A model generated the notes under the pieces. That model saw only the letters and a program-made list of their open reading frames with translations. It did not search any database and had not been told where the DNA came from. Of a stretch of 64,000 nt of DNA, positions 44,627 through 53,455 are shown in pieces. The position numbers and the translations under genes were made by a program. Origin of the DNA: Saprospiraceae bacterium UBA1994 (GTDB taxonomy: Bacteria > Bacteroidota > Bacteroidia > Chitinophagales > Saprospiraceae); the NCBI GenBank assembly GCA_002335865.1, contig DDCY01000009.1:1-64000 (forward strand), written 5' to 3'. How positions within the stretch are numbered: the first letter of the stretch is position 1; each line of letters starts with the position of its first letter.

Positions 44627-45160
44627 ATGCATATTGTTAAGTCACTTGAAACCCTCATTCAAAAACTTAAACAATCAGATACTTCCAATCACGGAAAAAT
44701 CATTAAAAACATAAATATTCCACTCAGCGACTTTGAGGCTTATGCATCATGGAATGATGAGGGTTATACTCGTAACTGCATATGCAGGACCAAAGAATGC
44801 GAATTGATTCTGCTATGTTGGAATAAAGGAGCTGCTACTCCAATTCACGGTCATGATGGTCAAAAATGCTGGGTCTATCAGATTGAAGGTCAGATGACGG
44901 AGGTTCGATATGAAAAATTTGAATCCGGAAATCTTTTCGAAACTAATAGAATGCAATTGAATCCTGGTAAAATAACCTTCATGAATAATGCGATGGGTTA
45001 TCACGAATTGGTAAATGATACTGATGGACGTGCTATGACTCTACATGCCTATATATTACCAATAGATTCTTGCGAGGTATATTGTGAAAAAGAGAAGGGC
45101 TTCAAATCAAAAGATATGGAATATGATACTGTAGAAGGTAATACTTTGGCGGAGATTTAA
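44627..45160 (+). CDS. Cysteine dioxygenase
   Basis: Oxidises cysteine to cysteine sulfinate with an iron centre in a cupin fold. The 177-residue protein keeps the three iron His ligands: H-x-H in TPIHGHDGQKCW (near 73-75) and His in GYHEL (near 125). The substrate Arg is in YTRN (near 48-51). Cys near residue 80 (HGHDGQKC) and Tyr in LHAY (near 142) occupy the positions of mammalian Cys93 and Tyr157, which form a crosslinked cofactor. Many bacterial enzymes have Gly at that Cys position. The gene is isolated. Confidence 0.9.
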   Translation: MHIVKSLETLIQKLKQSDTSNHGKIIKNINIPLSDFEAYASWNDEGYTRNCICRTKECELILLCWNKGAATPIHGHDGQKCWVYQIEGQMTEVRYEKFESGNLFETNRMQLNPGKITFMNNAMGYHELVNDTDGRAMTLHAYILPIDSCEVYCEKEKGFKSKDMEYDTVEGNTLAEI

Positions 45161-45331
45161 CAGCAATTGGGGAATCTTTATCCATTAAAAACTCTCTACG
45201 ATTTTAATTGATTCTCTGTCAAAATGATTAAGTTAATATAATTAAATAATCGGGTTCGTATTAATTGAAAGTTGTAATTCTTCAATACCACTTATTTGAT
45301 CTCAATTGACCATTCAACCTTATCCCCTATT

Positions 45332-45919
45332 CTACTCACCAACAAATAATACATTAGTGAGACTATAAATAGATTCCATGCCATTTCTGATGTATATTAC
45401 TACAGTATCATTTAATATTTTTTGATCTACTTGACCCTTAATGAAATAAGTAATTTCTTTATAATTAAGTTGGTCTGTTTCGGCAAATTCTGTGTTTGTT
45501 AGAATACTACTTATCTCATTTGTATTTTTCGTTAATTGAGGTTGATACAAATTAATAGTTGAATCACAGCTATTTATTTGCTTGTATAAATAATCTAGCC
45601 TTGATTTATTTTCTATCGTTGGATTTAAATGATTGATTTCATTTAAATCTTCTAACAACAATTCTTTAAGTTGCAAATTGAGATTAACCGTTTCTTTCAA
45701 ATCAGAATTGAATCTCCTCAAAAACATCAACTCCTCTTGCACCACATCAAAAGTTGAAATCGCCTTATTCGAGACTACTACCAAAGTATCAATCCTTAAC
45801 GTGCTGCCTTCATTACTTGCCTGGGCGTGCAGGTCCTTGATAATAATGGACTCCGTAGATACATTGGTACTACAACTAATGATCAGCAGAACACAACACA
45901 TATTGAAAAGTAATCTCAT
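45332..45919 (-). CDS. Putative lipoprotein, helical
   Basis: A 195-residue protein when started at ATG 45919 (MRLLFNMCCVLLIISCS), which places the lipobox LIISC at the normal distance; an upstream ATG would add 13 residues before the signal. The mature protein is largely helical (about 55-140), with a coiled-coil-like region (ELMFLRRFNSDLKETVNLNL), followed by a beta-rich tail ending YIRNGMESIYSLTNVLFVGE. No family recognised. It has no operon partner. Confidence 0.6.
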   Translation of the reverse strand: MRLLFNMCCVLLIISCSTNVSTESIIIKDLHAQASNEGSTLRIDTLVVVSNKAISTFDVVQEELMFLRRFNSDLKETVNLNLQLKELLLEDLNEINHLNPTIENKSRLDYLYKQINSCDSTINLYQPQLTKNTNEISSILTNTEFAETDQLNYKEITYFIKGQVDQKILNDTVVIYIRNGMESIYSLTNVLFVGE

Positions 45920-46012
45920 TGATTTAAAAATATAATTTTTCAAGGGTATAACATTCAAAAATAGGTCTCGTAATTATATCGTACTAAATAAGTTGTAGAC
46001 TTTAATTCCTAT

Positions 46013-46261
46013 TTAATATTTAACAGACCTATCCTTATTACTCTTCCAGAGCAAGCCAATGTAATATCCTAAAGTATTCACTAAAATGTCGGACACTTTA
46101 TTCATCCATGATTCTATAGCAAAACCATACGGCAAGACAAGTTCTAAAAGCTCCCAACTTAGAGAAAGCAAAAAGAAAAGCCTCCAACTTTTGAAGATCA
46201 ATCTGCCAACAAATAACCAAATCAGTAGATGCGCCAAAGAGTATATATTGAGTACTTCCAT
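46013..46261 (-). CDS. Small multi-pass membrane protein
   Basis: An 82-residue protein (start ATG 46261, MEVLNIYSLAHLLIWLFVGR) with about three hydrophobic helices: LAHLLIWLFVGRLIF, WRLFFLLSLSWELLELVLP and ILVNTLGYYIGLLW. The Glu-rich WELLELVLPYGFAIESW resembles segments in VanZ-like small membrane proteins, but I cannot assign it. A longer frame from 46303 would start inside the terminator of the gene upstream, so the later start is preferred. Confidence 0.5.
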   Translation of the reverse strand: MEVLNIYSLAHLLIWLFVGRLIFKSWRLFFLLSLSWELLELVLPYGFAIESWMNKVSDILVNTLGYYIGLLWKSNKDRSVKY

Positions 46262-46301
46262 AGGATCTTTTAGTGAAAAATTATTAGCTCCCCTAAAATA
46301 C

Positions 46302-46335
46302 AAAAAGCCACACTCTTTGAAGAATGCGGCTTTTT
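46302..46335 (-). terminator. Intrinsic terminator after the kelch-repeat gene
   Basis: A stem of about 15-16 bp (46302-46317 with 46320-46335, two wobbles) with AAAAAGCC on one side and GGCTTTTT on the other. T runs flank it on both strands. It lies 17 bases beyond the kelch gene's stop. Confidence 0.8.
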
Positions 46336-46352
46336 ACATTATACATTATTCC

Positions 46353-48833
46353 TTATCTAATGACCTTCTCCGCATTAACAATCTTTCCTTCGTAGAGATA
46401 TGACTTGATGTAAATACCAGTAACACTTTTAGACAATAATGTTTCATCAATCAATATTTTTCTACCCATGATATCATGATATTCGACAGCATCAAAAGTA
46501 AAATCTACATCTATAAAATCAATAGAAGTAATTGCATCTGTTCCTCCTATCGCATAAGAGCCGTTTCCATTTGATATCATGGATACGAAAACGTATGGTT
46601 CGTTTACAATTACATTTGTAATTTCTCTAGTCTCCCAAACTGGTATATCTCCTGTTACTAATTTCTGATCTATGAATAAACCTGTAAGGTCAGCAGAGTT
46701 CCAATCTATCTCACCTGTATTAGGTAATATGAGTGTGATTGTATAATCATTCATACTTCCACCTTCTTGCTCGATATAGTATACTTTATCTTGCCATACT
46801 ACACCGTTCTCTGTGATGAGTGCATTAGTATTGCTAAGTAATGAAGCATTAACACATTCTTCAGTACTTCCTTCATTAGCTTTGATTGACATTAGGATAC
46901 TGTCGTGTTTCTCTAAATAGACCGATTCATTACTTCCAATAGAACTTGATAACGCTCGATCTAGAGATGAATACAATAAGCTCGGTTTTCCCTCTCCGAA
47001 AGTAATTACAGGAAGTGTAGTACCATCAAAAGAATTCCCTGAGTTAGGACAGCCATTAATGTTATCAATTTTTAATGTCGCCGATGAGGCATACCCAGAC
47101 TCGTATGCAGATACTAAATCATCATTAGTATATCCTGCATTGTCAAAACAAAACTGAAGGGCAATATTACTAGTGCCATCGAATGCAAATGGAGAATCAA
47201 AACGGATATCATTTAAGCCTACAGCTGTCGTAATCGTACCTCTAAATACCTCCTGAAAATCAATGCCATTATTGATACCATTGTTAAGTTCGTTTACATT
47301 TGTATTCGCCATATAAACGGTAAAGTCTAAATATGGATCTAAAGACCCTTTTTCTTCTAGATTGAACGAGATTTTACTAATATCTCCGGCGATGAGACCA
47401 GAGTTAGTGAGCATCTCATTACGATAAATCATCTGCGTACGCATATTAGTATAGTACTGACCAAATACGTTTGGATTGGAAGTGGTCGCTACTCCTACAT
47501 TAGCTGATCCGAAAGTTACGCTTGTATCGAATGCCAAATCGTCTTCGATGATTACAAAAGTACTTTGTGGTGTCTCTACCAATTGCTCCGAAGTTAGATT
47601 GATGACAAGTGTTTTATCTCCAGATACTACAGCATCATTGAATAATGTAAGACCAAATGATGTATCAAATTCACCCGCGATCAATGTTCCTGACAATGAG
47701 TCGAAAATGAAATCTTCTCCTGCTACAGCACTACTACTTGGATCTACTGACAACGTGATCGTAGCATCTACATCAAATGCTATAGGTGAATTAATTCCTA
47801 TTTCCGTCGTCGCAAATGCATCACAATATTCATCACTAGATTGATAATCTAAAAGATCAGCATTAGGCATGATTAACCTTAGCCTAGCCTGGCTAAATAC
47901 TGAAAGATCCAGCTTGTATACATTGTCTAAGAATCCATCTACTCCATTCCACCCATTAATAATATATATTTCATCGTTGATTATAAATGATGCAGGTGCC
48001 CACCTCGATTTTCCCGGATGTGGAGGCATTTCTATCCAAGAATTAATCTCCGAATCATACTTCCATAACTCACCTGTTTCCATATAAGCATGATTATCTC
48101 CATCACCACTAAGCACGTAACCAAATCCCTTGTGAGATAACTGTGTTCCTGCTACTCGACCCTCACTAGGCATTGTAGCAACTTGCATCCAAGTATCCTG
48201 TGCAGTATCATATTGGTACCATTCGTTAGATATAAATCCATTGCCATGACCATTACCTACGTATACATACTCTCCATCGGTAAACTGAAAAGGATGGTGT
48301 CTTTCAGCTGCCGGAAAATCTGCCTTACGCTCCCAAATATCATTCTCGATATCATAGGCCCACCAATCCTTTTTATTGCCTCCGCCTCCACCCAGACCGA
48401 GATATACAAAACCATCAAGCGCAACCATCGCTGGATGCGTCCTTGCTGAACAATCACAACTAGCTAGTTCTGTCCACATATCAGTCGCCGGATCATATTC
48501 CCAAAAGTCATTAAGCGCATTACTCCCATCGCTACCAAATCCAAAATATGCCTTACCATTGATTACATCACCAATAGCAAATCCTCTAGATGCACCTGGA
48601 AAATCTGTTTTCTTAAACCACATATCTGCATTCGCATCGTATGAAAAGAAATCTGATGTTGGACCATTTTCTGTATTACCAGATACCATATACCCTACAT
48701 CCTCAATAGAAAATGCATAACTATGATCTGTACGATAATTATCTGGGACTGATGCCACTTGTTCCCATGTCTGAGCCATGAGCAGGCATGTTTGCAACAA
48801 TGCAATGAAGGTCAACGCTTTTTTGATATTCAT
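46353..48833 (-). CDS. Secreted kelch-repeat/Calx-beta protein with T9SS type A sorting domain
   Basis: An 826-residue exported protein: signal peptide (1-21), then a kelch-type propeller (about 25-325) with repeats such as SRGFAIGDVINGKAYFGFG, WEYDPATDMWTEL and WKYDSEINSWIEM. A Calx-beta-like domain (about 345-435; SSSAVAGEDFIFDSLSGTL) follows, then a beta-rich domain with SATLKIDNINGCPNSG. The C-terminal 65 residues, ending HDIMGRKILIDETLL and IVNAEKVIR, are a type A sorting domain. It should be a T9SS surface or secreted protein of unknown ligand. Confidence 0.85.
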   Translation of the reverse strand: MNIKKALTFIALLQTCLLMAQTWEQVASVPDNYRTDHSYAFSIEDVGYMVSGNTENGPTSDFFSYDANADMWFKKTDFPGASRGFAIGDVINGKAYFGFGSDGSNALNDFWEYDPATDMWTELASCDCSARTHPAMVALDGFVYLGLGGGGGNKKDWWAYDIENDIWERKADFPAAERHHPFQFTDGEYVYVGNGHGNGFISNEWYQYDTAQDTWMQVATMPSEGRVAGTQLSHKGFGYVLSGDGDNHAYMETGELWKYDSEINSWIEMPPHPGKSRWAPASFIINDEIYIINGWNGVDGFLDNVYKLDLSVFSQARLRLIMPNADLLDYQSSDEYCDAFATTEIGINSPIAFDVDATITLSVDPSSSAVAGEDFIFDSLSGTLIAGEFDTSFGLTLFNDAVVSGDKTLVINLTSEQLVETPQSTFVIIEDDLAFDTSVTFGSANVGVATTSNPNVFGQYYTNMRTQMIYRNEMLTNSGLIAGDISKISFNLEEKGSLDPYLDFTVYMANTNVNELNNGINNGIDFQEVFRGTITTAVGLNDIRFDSPFAFDGTSNIALQFCFDNAGYTNDDLVSAYESGYASSATLKIDNINGCPNSGNSFDGTTLPVITFGEGKPSLLYSSLDRALSSSIGSNESVYLEKHDSILMSIKANEGSTEECVNASLLSNTNALITENGVVWQDKVYYIEQEGGSMNDYTITLILPNTGEIDWNSADLTGLFIDQKLVTGDIPVWETREITNVIVNEPYVFVSMISNGNGSYAIGGTDAITSIDFIDVDFTFDAVEYHDIMGRKILIDETLLSKSVTGIYIKSYLYEGKIVNAEKVIR

Positions 48834-49090
48834 CTTATAGATTTAAATCTGTTGTATATTATGTTCTATTCTCGTAGTATAAAGGAAAAGAGAGAACAAA
48901 TTGTTCTTGTAAAAAATCAAAGTTAATCTTATATCAATCGAATAATAAATTGAATATACTCAATGTCTTGTAGACTTATAAAAATGTAAATATGAAAATT
49001 GATTATTATCGACTTAAAAAATATATCTATGCTTAAAAAAACTAAATTTCATTATTTGCCTTAATTTGAATTAAGAGCGCCAATATCCAT

Positions 49091-49098
49091 TATATTTA
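49091..49098 (+). promoter_or_regulatory. -7-like box before the gtrA-like gene
   Basis: TATATTTA is one base off TAnnTTTG and ends 6 bases before the ATG at 49105, implying a nearly leaderless transcript for the GtrA-lipid kinase pair. Confidence 0.35.
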
Positions 49099-49104
49099 CG
49101 TTTC

Positions 49105-49527
49105 ATGTCCAATGAATCAACACATAAAAATCAACAAATCGCCTTCTTTACCTCATTATGGAGGTCACAAGCCACTGCTATTATGGCCACGGCTGCTGAT
49201 TTTAGTGTGTATTTCGTTCTCTTTCATTTTATTAGCACATACTATGTAACTTCATCCGGTATAGGAGCATTTTGTGGTGCTACATTAAGCTTTTTCCTGA
49301 GTAGGCATTGGGCTTTCAAGAGTACCGAAGATCGTGTACGTAACCAAATGATAAGATACAGCTGTGCCAGCGGATTAAGCTTATTTCTCAATGTATATGG
49401 TATATATTTCGTGGTAGAAACATTCGGCATTGAAGAGACAATAGCTAAGGTATTAACCTCAATTTCTATAGGTCTATTTATTAATTTTCCAATTTTTAGG
49501 TGCTGGGTATTTAGAGATCGAGAATAA
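49105..49527 (+). CDS. GtrA family membrane protein
   Basis: A 140-residue protein with four hydrophobic helices. The family signatures are LWRSQATAIMATAADFSVYF (helix 1), GIGAFCGATLSFFLSRHWAF (helix 2) with the following KS, and IGLFINFPIFRCWVF at the C-terminus. GtrA proteins are thought to move undecaprenyl-phosphate-linked sugars across the inner membrane. Its TAA overlaps the ATG of the lipid kinase (TAATG at 49525-49529), so the pair is translationally coupled. Confidence 0.88.
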   Translation: MSNESTHKNQQIAFFTSLWRSQATAIMATAADFSVYFVLFHFISTYYVTSSGIGAFCGATLSFFLSRHWAFKSTEDRVRNQMIRYSCASGLSLFLNVYGIYFVVETFGIEETIAKVLTSISIGLFINFPIFRCWVFRDRE

Positions 49528-50402
49528 TGAAAGAGTCAATTACATTTATAGTCAATCCATTTAGTGGTACTACTAATAAATATGACTTTGACAAGATCGT
49601 CAAAGATCAAATCGATACTAATAGATATGAATATACTATCAAGTATACAGAATCAGCTGGCCATGCCACAACTTTAGCACTAGAGGCTGCATCGCAGCAA
49701 AAATCTATAGTGGTAGCCGTAGGGGGAGATGGCACTATAAATGAGGTAGCTGCTGGACTAGTTCATACTGAAGTCGCCCTTGCTATACTCCCTGCAGGAT
49801 CAGGAAATGGATTTGCATTGCACCTTGGTATGAACAAAGATCATAAATCCGCAATACAGCAACTTAATACCGCTAAGCGATCTAAGGTTGATACTTGTTT
49901 ACTTAATGGAAAATTTTTTATCAATGTAGCGGGTCTAGGGTTCGATGCGCAGGTGGCGTACCATACTAAAACAGACTCTAAGCGAGGATTTTGGAATTAT
50001 CTCAAACGTACAATACAGTTGTCTGCCAAATACAGACCTGAAGAGCTCAGTCTAGAGATCGACGGAAAGAAAATCGAAGGCAAGTATGCTGCGGCAGTGG
50101 TAGCTAATGCATCGAAGTATGGATATATATTCACAGTAGCACCATTTGCTAAGCTTAACGATGGGTTATTAGATATCATCTTATTCAAAGATACATTCGT
50201 ACCAAGGTATTTTATGGAGGCCTATAGATTTGTAAATAATACGGTACATAAAAGCAGTATTACAGAAACATATACTGGCAAATTTATCAAGATAAAATCT
50301 GTCAATAAATCGTATTACCACCTCGACGGTGAAGGATTTGACAAGACAACAGATTTTGAAATATCTGTCGTACCTGACAGTATATGGGTAATGCAAATAT
50401 AG
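49527..50402 (+). CDS. Diacylglycerol/sphingoid-type lipid kinase (YegS/BmrU family)
   Basis: A 291-residue lipid kinase of the DAGK catalytic family. FIVNPFSGTTNKYD (near 7-20) and the GGDGTINEV nucleotide loop (near 66-74) mark it, with PAGSGNGFALHLGM (near 90-103) completing the ATP site. FINVAGLGFDAQVAYHTKTD (near 129) and FDKTTDFEISVVP near the C-terminus are typical. Substrates in the family include diacylglycerol and sphingoid bases. It is coupled to the GtrA gene. In a sphingolipid maker, long-chain-base or ceramide phosphorylation is a real possibility, but not shown by sequence. Confidence 0.88.
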   Translation: MKESITFIVNPFSGTTNKYDFDKIVKDQIDTNRYEYTIKYTESAGHATTLALEAASQQKSIVVAVGGDGTINEVAAGLVHTEVALAILPAGSGNGFALHLGMNKDHKSAIQQLNTAKRSKVDTCLLNGKFFINVAGLGFDAQVAYHTKTDSKRGFWNYLKRTIQLSAKYRPEELSLEIDGKKIEGKYAAAVVANASKYGYIFTVAPFAKLNDGLLDIILFKDTFVPRYFMEAYRFVNNTVHKSSITETYTGKFIKIKSVNKSYYHLDGEGFDKTTDFEISVVPDSIWVMQI

Positions 50403-50547
50403 TTGTAATAACAATTAATAATTTCCTCTTCTAATCTCAATTATTAAGGTGATATAATCAGATTATTTTTAGAAAATAATATTCTATTGACCTAATTCAA
50501 TGGAAGATTAAATGAGATAAAAGTTGTTATAACTAATATCAAAATAC

Positions 50548-50577
50548 AAAGGCCTTGAATTAACACTTCAGGCCTTT
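50548..50577. terminator. Bidirectional terminator between lipid kinase and Nudix genes
   Basis: AAAGGCCTTGAA and TTCAGGCCTTT pair (one bulge) around a short loop at 50548-50577. T-rich sequence follows on the + side. It lies between two convergent genes. Confidence 0.75.
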
Positions 50578-50641
50578 ATATTATTTTTCTTGTTTCTGTT
50601 TCCAACTATTGATTGTAATCTGGTACATCAGCGCCTATTTC

Positions 50642-51319
50642 TTACTCTCCATGTTTATTCATCATTTCAGATACCAACTTAGCTTTAAGCGCAGCTTTGC
50701 TCACTTTCCTTACATATTTGTCTAATACCTTAGTAATACTAGAGTATACTACCCTCTCACGACTATTAAATGATTCCATTGTCATCCACTTAGCCTCAGT
50801 AATATCTTCTTCGATCTGAGGAATGAGACCCATCTTAGGTGCCCTCATATGATACCAGTATGATTTCTTGATGTGGCGTTTACCAGACTTATTTTTATAT
50901 ACGTGATTGGTTATACAAATCTTTTTGCCTAGCACTAAATTCCGGATACCTGTCTCCTCCTCTACTTCTCTGAGTGCAGCGTCCTTTTTAGTCTCGTGTT
51001 TTTCTAGTTTCCCTTTTGGCAGATCCCAATGTCCTCTGCGAAATATGAATAATATCTCATTAAACTCATTTGTCACTAATCCTCCACCAGCTTCTATGAT
51101 GGTAAACAACCCTTTAAAGTCCTTTCTGAGTTTCTCATAATCCTCATGATATAAAGTGATACGAGTATATTTTCCGCCTTTTTCGGCCAAGTCGACAAAA
51201 TTATGTAGATGCTTTACCTTACCCGCATATCTAGCTATGAGTTCCCCTGTTTTCGGAGGCCTAAGTGGTTGGGCATCTTTTAACGTGATGAGGGTCTTAT
51301 TGATATAGATTTTGTACAT
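50642..51319 (-). CDS. Nudix hydrolase
   Basis: A 225-residue protein with the full Nudix box, G-x5-E-x7-R-E-U-x-E-E-x-G-U, starting at the Gly of GKLEKHE (near 99) and ending EVEEETGI. It hydrolyses a nucleoside diphosphate linked to some other moiety; the substrate cannot be told from sequence. An N-terminal extension (about 1-75), with HLHNFVDLAEKG and LFTIIEAGGGLVTNEFNEIL, precedes the Nudix domain, and a basic helical tail (SKAALKAKLVSEMMNK) follows. It is divergent from pyrE. Confidence 0.9.
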   Translation of the reverse strand: MYKIYINKTLITLKDAQPLRPPKTGELIARYAGKVKHLHNFVDLAEKGGKYTRITLYHEDYEKLRKDFKGLFTIIEAGGGLVTNEFNEILFIFRRGHWDLPKGKLEKHETKKDAALREVEEETGIRNLVLGKKICITNHVYKNKSGKRHIKKSYWYHMRAPKMGLIPQIEEDITEAKWMTMESFNSRERVVYSSITKVLDKYVRKVSKAALKAKLVSEMMNKHGE

Positions 51320-51497
51320 TAGCGCACGCTTGTTAAGACATGATTTGAATCAGCCGTAAAGCTATAAATTTTATGTTATTCTTACTATTACAGATCAGTC
51401 CTATTCTAGATAAACTAACCCTATAGTTAATGAATATAAACAAGTTATAATTCGATGTGTTATTTGAATTAGATATTTAGACAATCATTTAATTAAA

Positions 51498-51505
51498 TAC
51501 CTTTT
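51498..51505 (+). promoter_or_regulatory. -7-like box before pyrE
   Basis: TACCTTTT is one base off TAnnTTTG and ends 8 bases before the pyrE ATG, so the leader would be very short. The -33 element is unclear. Confidence 0.3.
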
Positions 51506-51513
51506 ATACATTT

Positions 51514-52149
51514 ATGGTTTCTGCAGAATTAGCACAAAAATTACTCCAAATTAAGGCGATAAAATTGAGTCCATCAGAGCCATTTACTTGGGCGTCTGGT
51601 ATCAAATCTCCAATTTACTGCGACAATCGCGTCACTTTATCATATCCAGAGATAAGAACGTTTGTCAAGATTGCATTGTCGATACTTTCTGAGCAATTAG
51701 AAGATTATGATACTGTAGCAGGAGTGGCAACAGCTGGCATTGCACACGGAGCACTAATAGCAGATTATATCAAAAAACCTTTTATATATGTCAGGTCTAA
51801 AGCCAAAGGTCACGGACGCGAAAACCTGATAGAAGGGGATTTCTCCAGAGCCAAGAAAGTACTAGTAGTAGAAGATCTCATATCTACTGGTGGGTCATCT
51901 ATACAAGCGGTAAAGGCACTAAGAGCAGAAGGCATAGAAGTAGTAGGAGTGATCGCACTTTTTTCTTACGAATTTGAAAAAGCTAAAAAGAACTTCGAAG
52001 CAGCAAACTGTCCTTATCTAACAGTAAGTGGATACTCGACTATGCTCACACAAGCCAAGAAGACTAATTATATCACAGACGAAGAATATGCTACCCTCCA
52101 GGACTGGAGCAAAGATCCATCTGGTTGGTTCGATACGCACTTCAAATAG
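51514..52149 (+). CDS. pyrE: Orotate phosphoribosyltransferase
   Basis: Joins orotate to PRPP to give orotidine 5'-phosphate in pyrimidine synthesis. The 211-residue protein has the PRPP-binding motif VLVVEDLISTGGSS (near 113-126), FTWASGIKSPIYCDNR (near 23-38; substrate loop), and the flexible catalytic loop SKAKGHGRENLIEG (near 92-105). It starts at ATG 51514. It is followed by the M42 peptidase gene on the same strand after about 70 bases. Confidence 0.96.
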   Translation: MVSAELAQKLLQIKAIKLSPSEPFTWASGIKSPIYCDNRVTLSYPEIRTFVKIALSILSEQLEDYDTVAGVATAGIAHGALIADYIKKPFIYVRSKAKGHGRENLIEGDFSRAKKVLVVEDLISTGGSSIQAVKALRAEGIEVVGVIALFSYEFEKAKKNFEAANCPYLTVSGYSTMLTQAKKTNYITDEEYATLQDWSKDPSGWFDTHFK

Positions 52150-52217
52150 AATTTTATAGACCAAAAGACTTTTAACTACATTAGCAATTACTTACAATCA
52201 ATATTATACTTACGACG

Positions 52218-53297
52218 ATGTCAAAATTGAATAAAAAATCAGAAGAGTTCCTATACGCATATCACAATAATGCTTCGCCGACTGGATTTGAGTCACCTGG
52301 ACAAAAACTATGGATTGAACATATAAAACCTTATGTAGACGAATGTCATCTAGATACATACGGTACTGCTTATGGTGTGATCAATCCTGGCAAAGACTAT
52401 AAAGTAGTAATAGAAGCGCATGCGGATGAGATCGCATGGTATGTCAATCATATCTCTGATACTGGATTTATCAATGTAATACGTAATGGTGGATCTGATC
52501 ATGTCATAGCGACATCAAAGAAAGTAAATATCCATACTGATAAAGGTATAGTAGAAGGTGTATTTGGGTGGCCAGCAATACATACTCGTAAAGGAAAAGA
52601 TGCTCAACTAAGTCCTAAGTTAGAAAACATCTTCGTAGATGTAGGAGCAAAAGATAAAGAAGAAGTGCTAGCTATGGGTATCCATGTGGGATGTGTAATC
52701 ACTTACCCAGACAAATTCGGCATACTTAATGACCGTTACTATGTAGGTCGTGCACTGGACAACCGTATGGGAGGATTTTGCATCGCTGAAGTAGCTCGTT
52801 TACTAAAAGAAAATGGCGACAAACTACCTTATACACTATATGTCGTTAATGCGGTACAAGAAGAAATAGGACTCCGAGGTGCAGAAATGATCGCAAATCA
52901 CATAAAGCCAGATGTAGCAATCGTAACAGATGTCACTCACGATACTAATACCCCTCTGTTAAATCCTAAAAAGCTTGGAGACACTAAGGCCGGTGAAGGA
53001 CCGAGCTTGACTTATGCTCCGGCAGTACAAAATAATCTACTTAAACTTATAATAGATACAGCAGAGAAAAATGAGATTCCATTCCAAAGAGCTGCAAGTA
53101 GTAGATCTACAGGAACAGACACTGATGCATTTGCCTATAGCGGAAGTGGTGTGGCGTCTGCTTTAATTTCAATACCTCTAAGATATATGCATACCACGGT
53201 AGAAATGGCACACAAGGATGATGTAGACAATGTGACAAAACTGATTTACGAGACATTGAAGTGTATAGAAAAGAATCATAATTTTAAGTATTTTTAG
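52218..53297 (+). CDS. M42-family glutamyl/general aminopeptidase
   Basis: A zinc or cobalt aminopeptidase that trims peptides. The 359-residue protein has the metal ligands of M42: His in EAHADEIAW (near 66), Asp in RALDNRMGG (near 176-184), paired Glu in VQEEIGLRGA (near 211-220) and Asp in VTDVTHDTN (near 234). The C-terminal RYMHTTVEMAHKDDV holds the last metal His. These enzymes usually form large tetrahedral complexes in the cytoplasm. No signal peptide. Confidence 0.94.
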   Translation: MSKLNKKSEEFLYAYHNNASPTGFESPGQKLWIEHIKPYVDECHLDTYGTAYGVINPGKDYKVVIEAHADEIAWYVNHISDTGFINVIRNGGSDHVIATSKKVNIHTDKGIVEGVFGWPAIHTRKGKDAQLSPKLENIFVDVGAKDKEEVLAMGIHVGCVITYPDKFGILNDRYYVGRALDNRMGGFCIAEVARLLKENGDKLPYTLYVVNAVQEEIGLRGAEMIANHIKPDVAIVTDVTHDTNTPLLNPKKLGDTKAGEGPSLTYAPAVQNNLLKLIIDTAEKNEIPFQRAASSRSTGTDTDAFAYSGSGVASALISIPLRYMHTTVEMAHKDDVDNVTKLIYETLKCIEKNHNFKYF

Positions 53298-53455
53298 CAA
53301 TAGGTTCGACTTTTTGTCTTCAACTCAGCTCAGACAACATTAAGTATAATGTTCATGATACTATCGTTCACTAAGCAGAGTTAAATTAAAAGATACGATA
53401 ACTACTTTTCTTTCTAGATTGTAATTACTTTACTTAGTACAATTATCAATCATAC

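Noticed and set aside
48183..48449. 88-codon plus-strand frame within the kelch protein
   Set aside because: Antisense shadow of a long coding sequence with clear kelch repeats.
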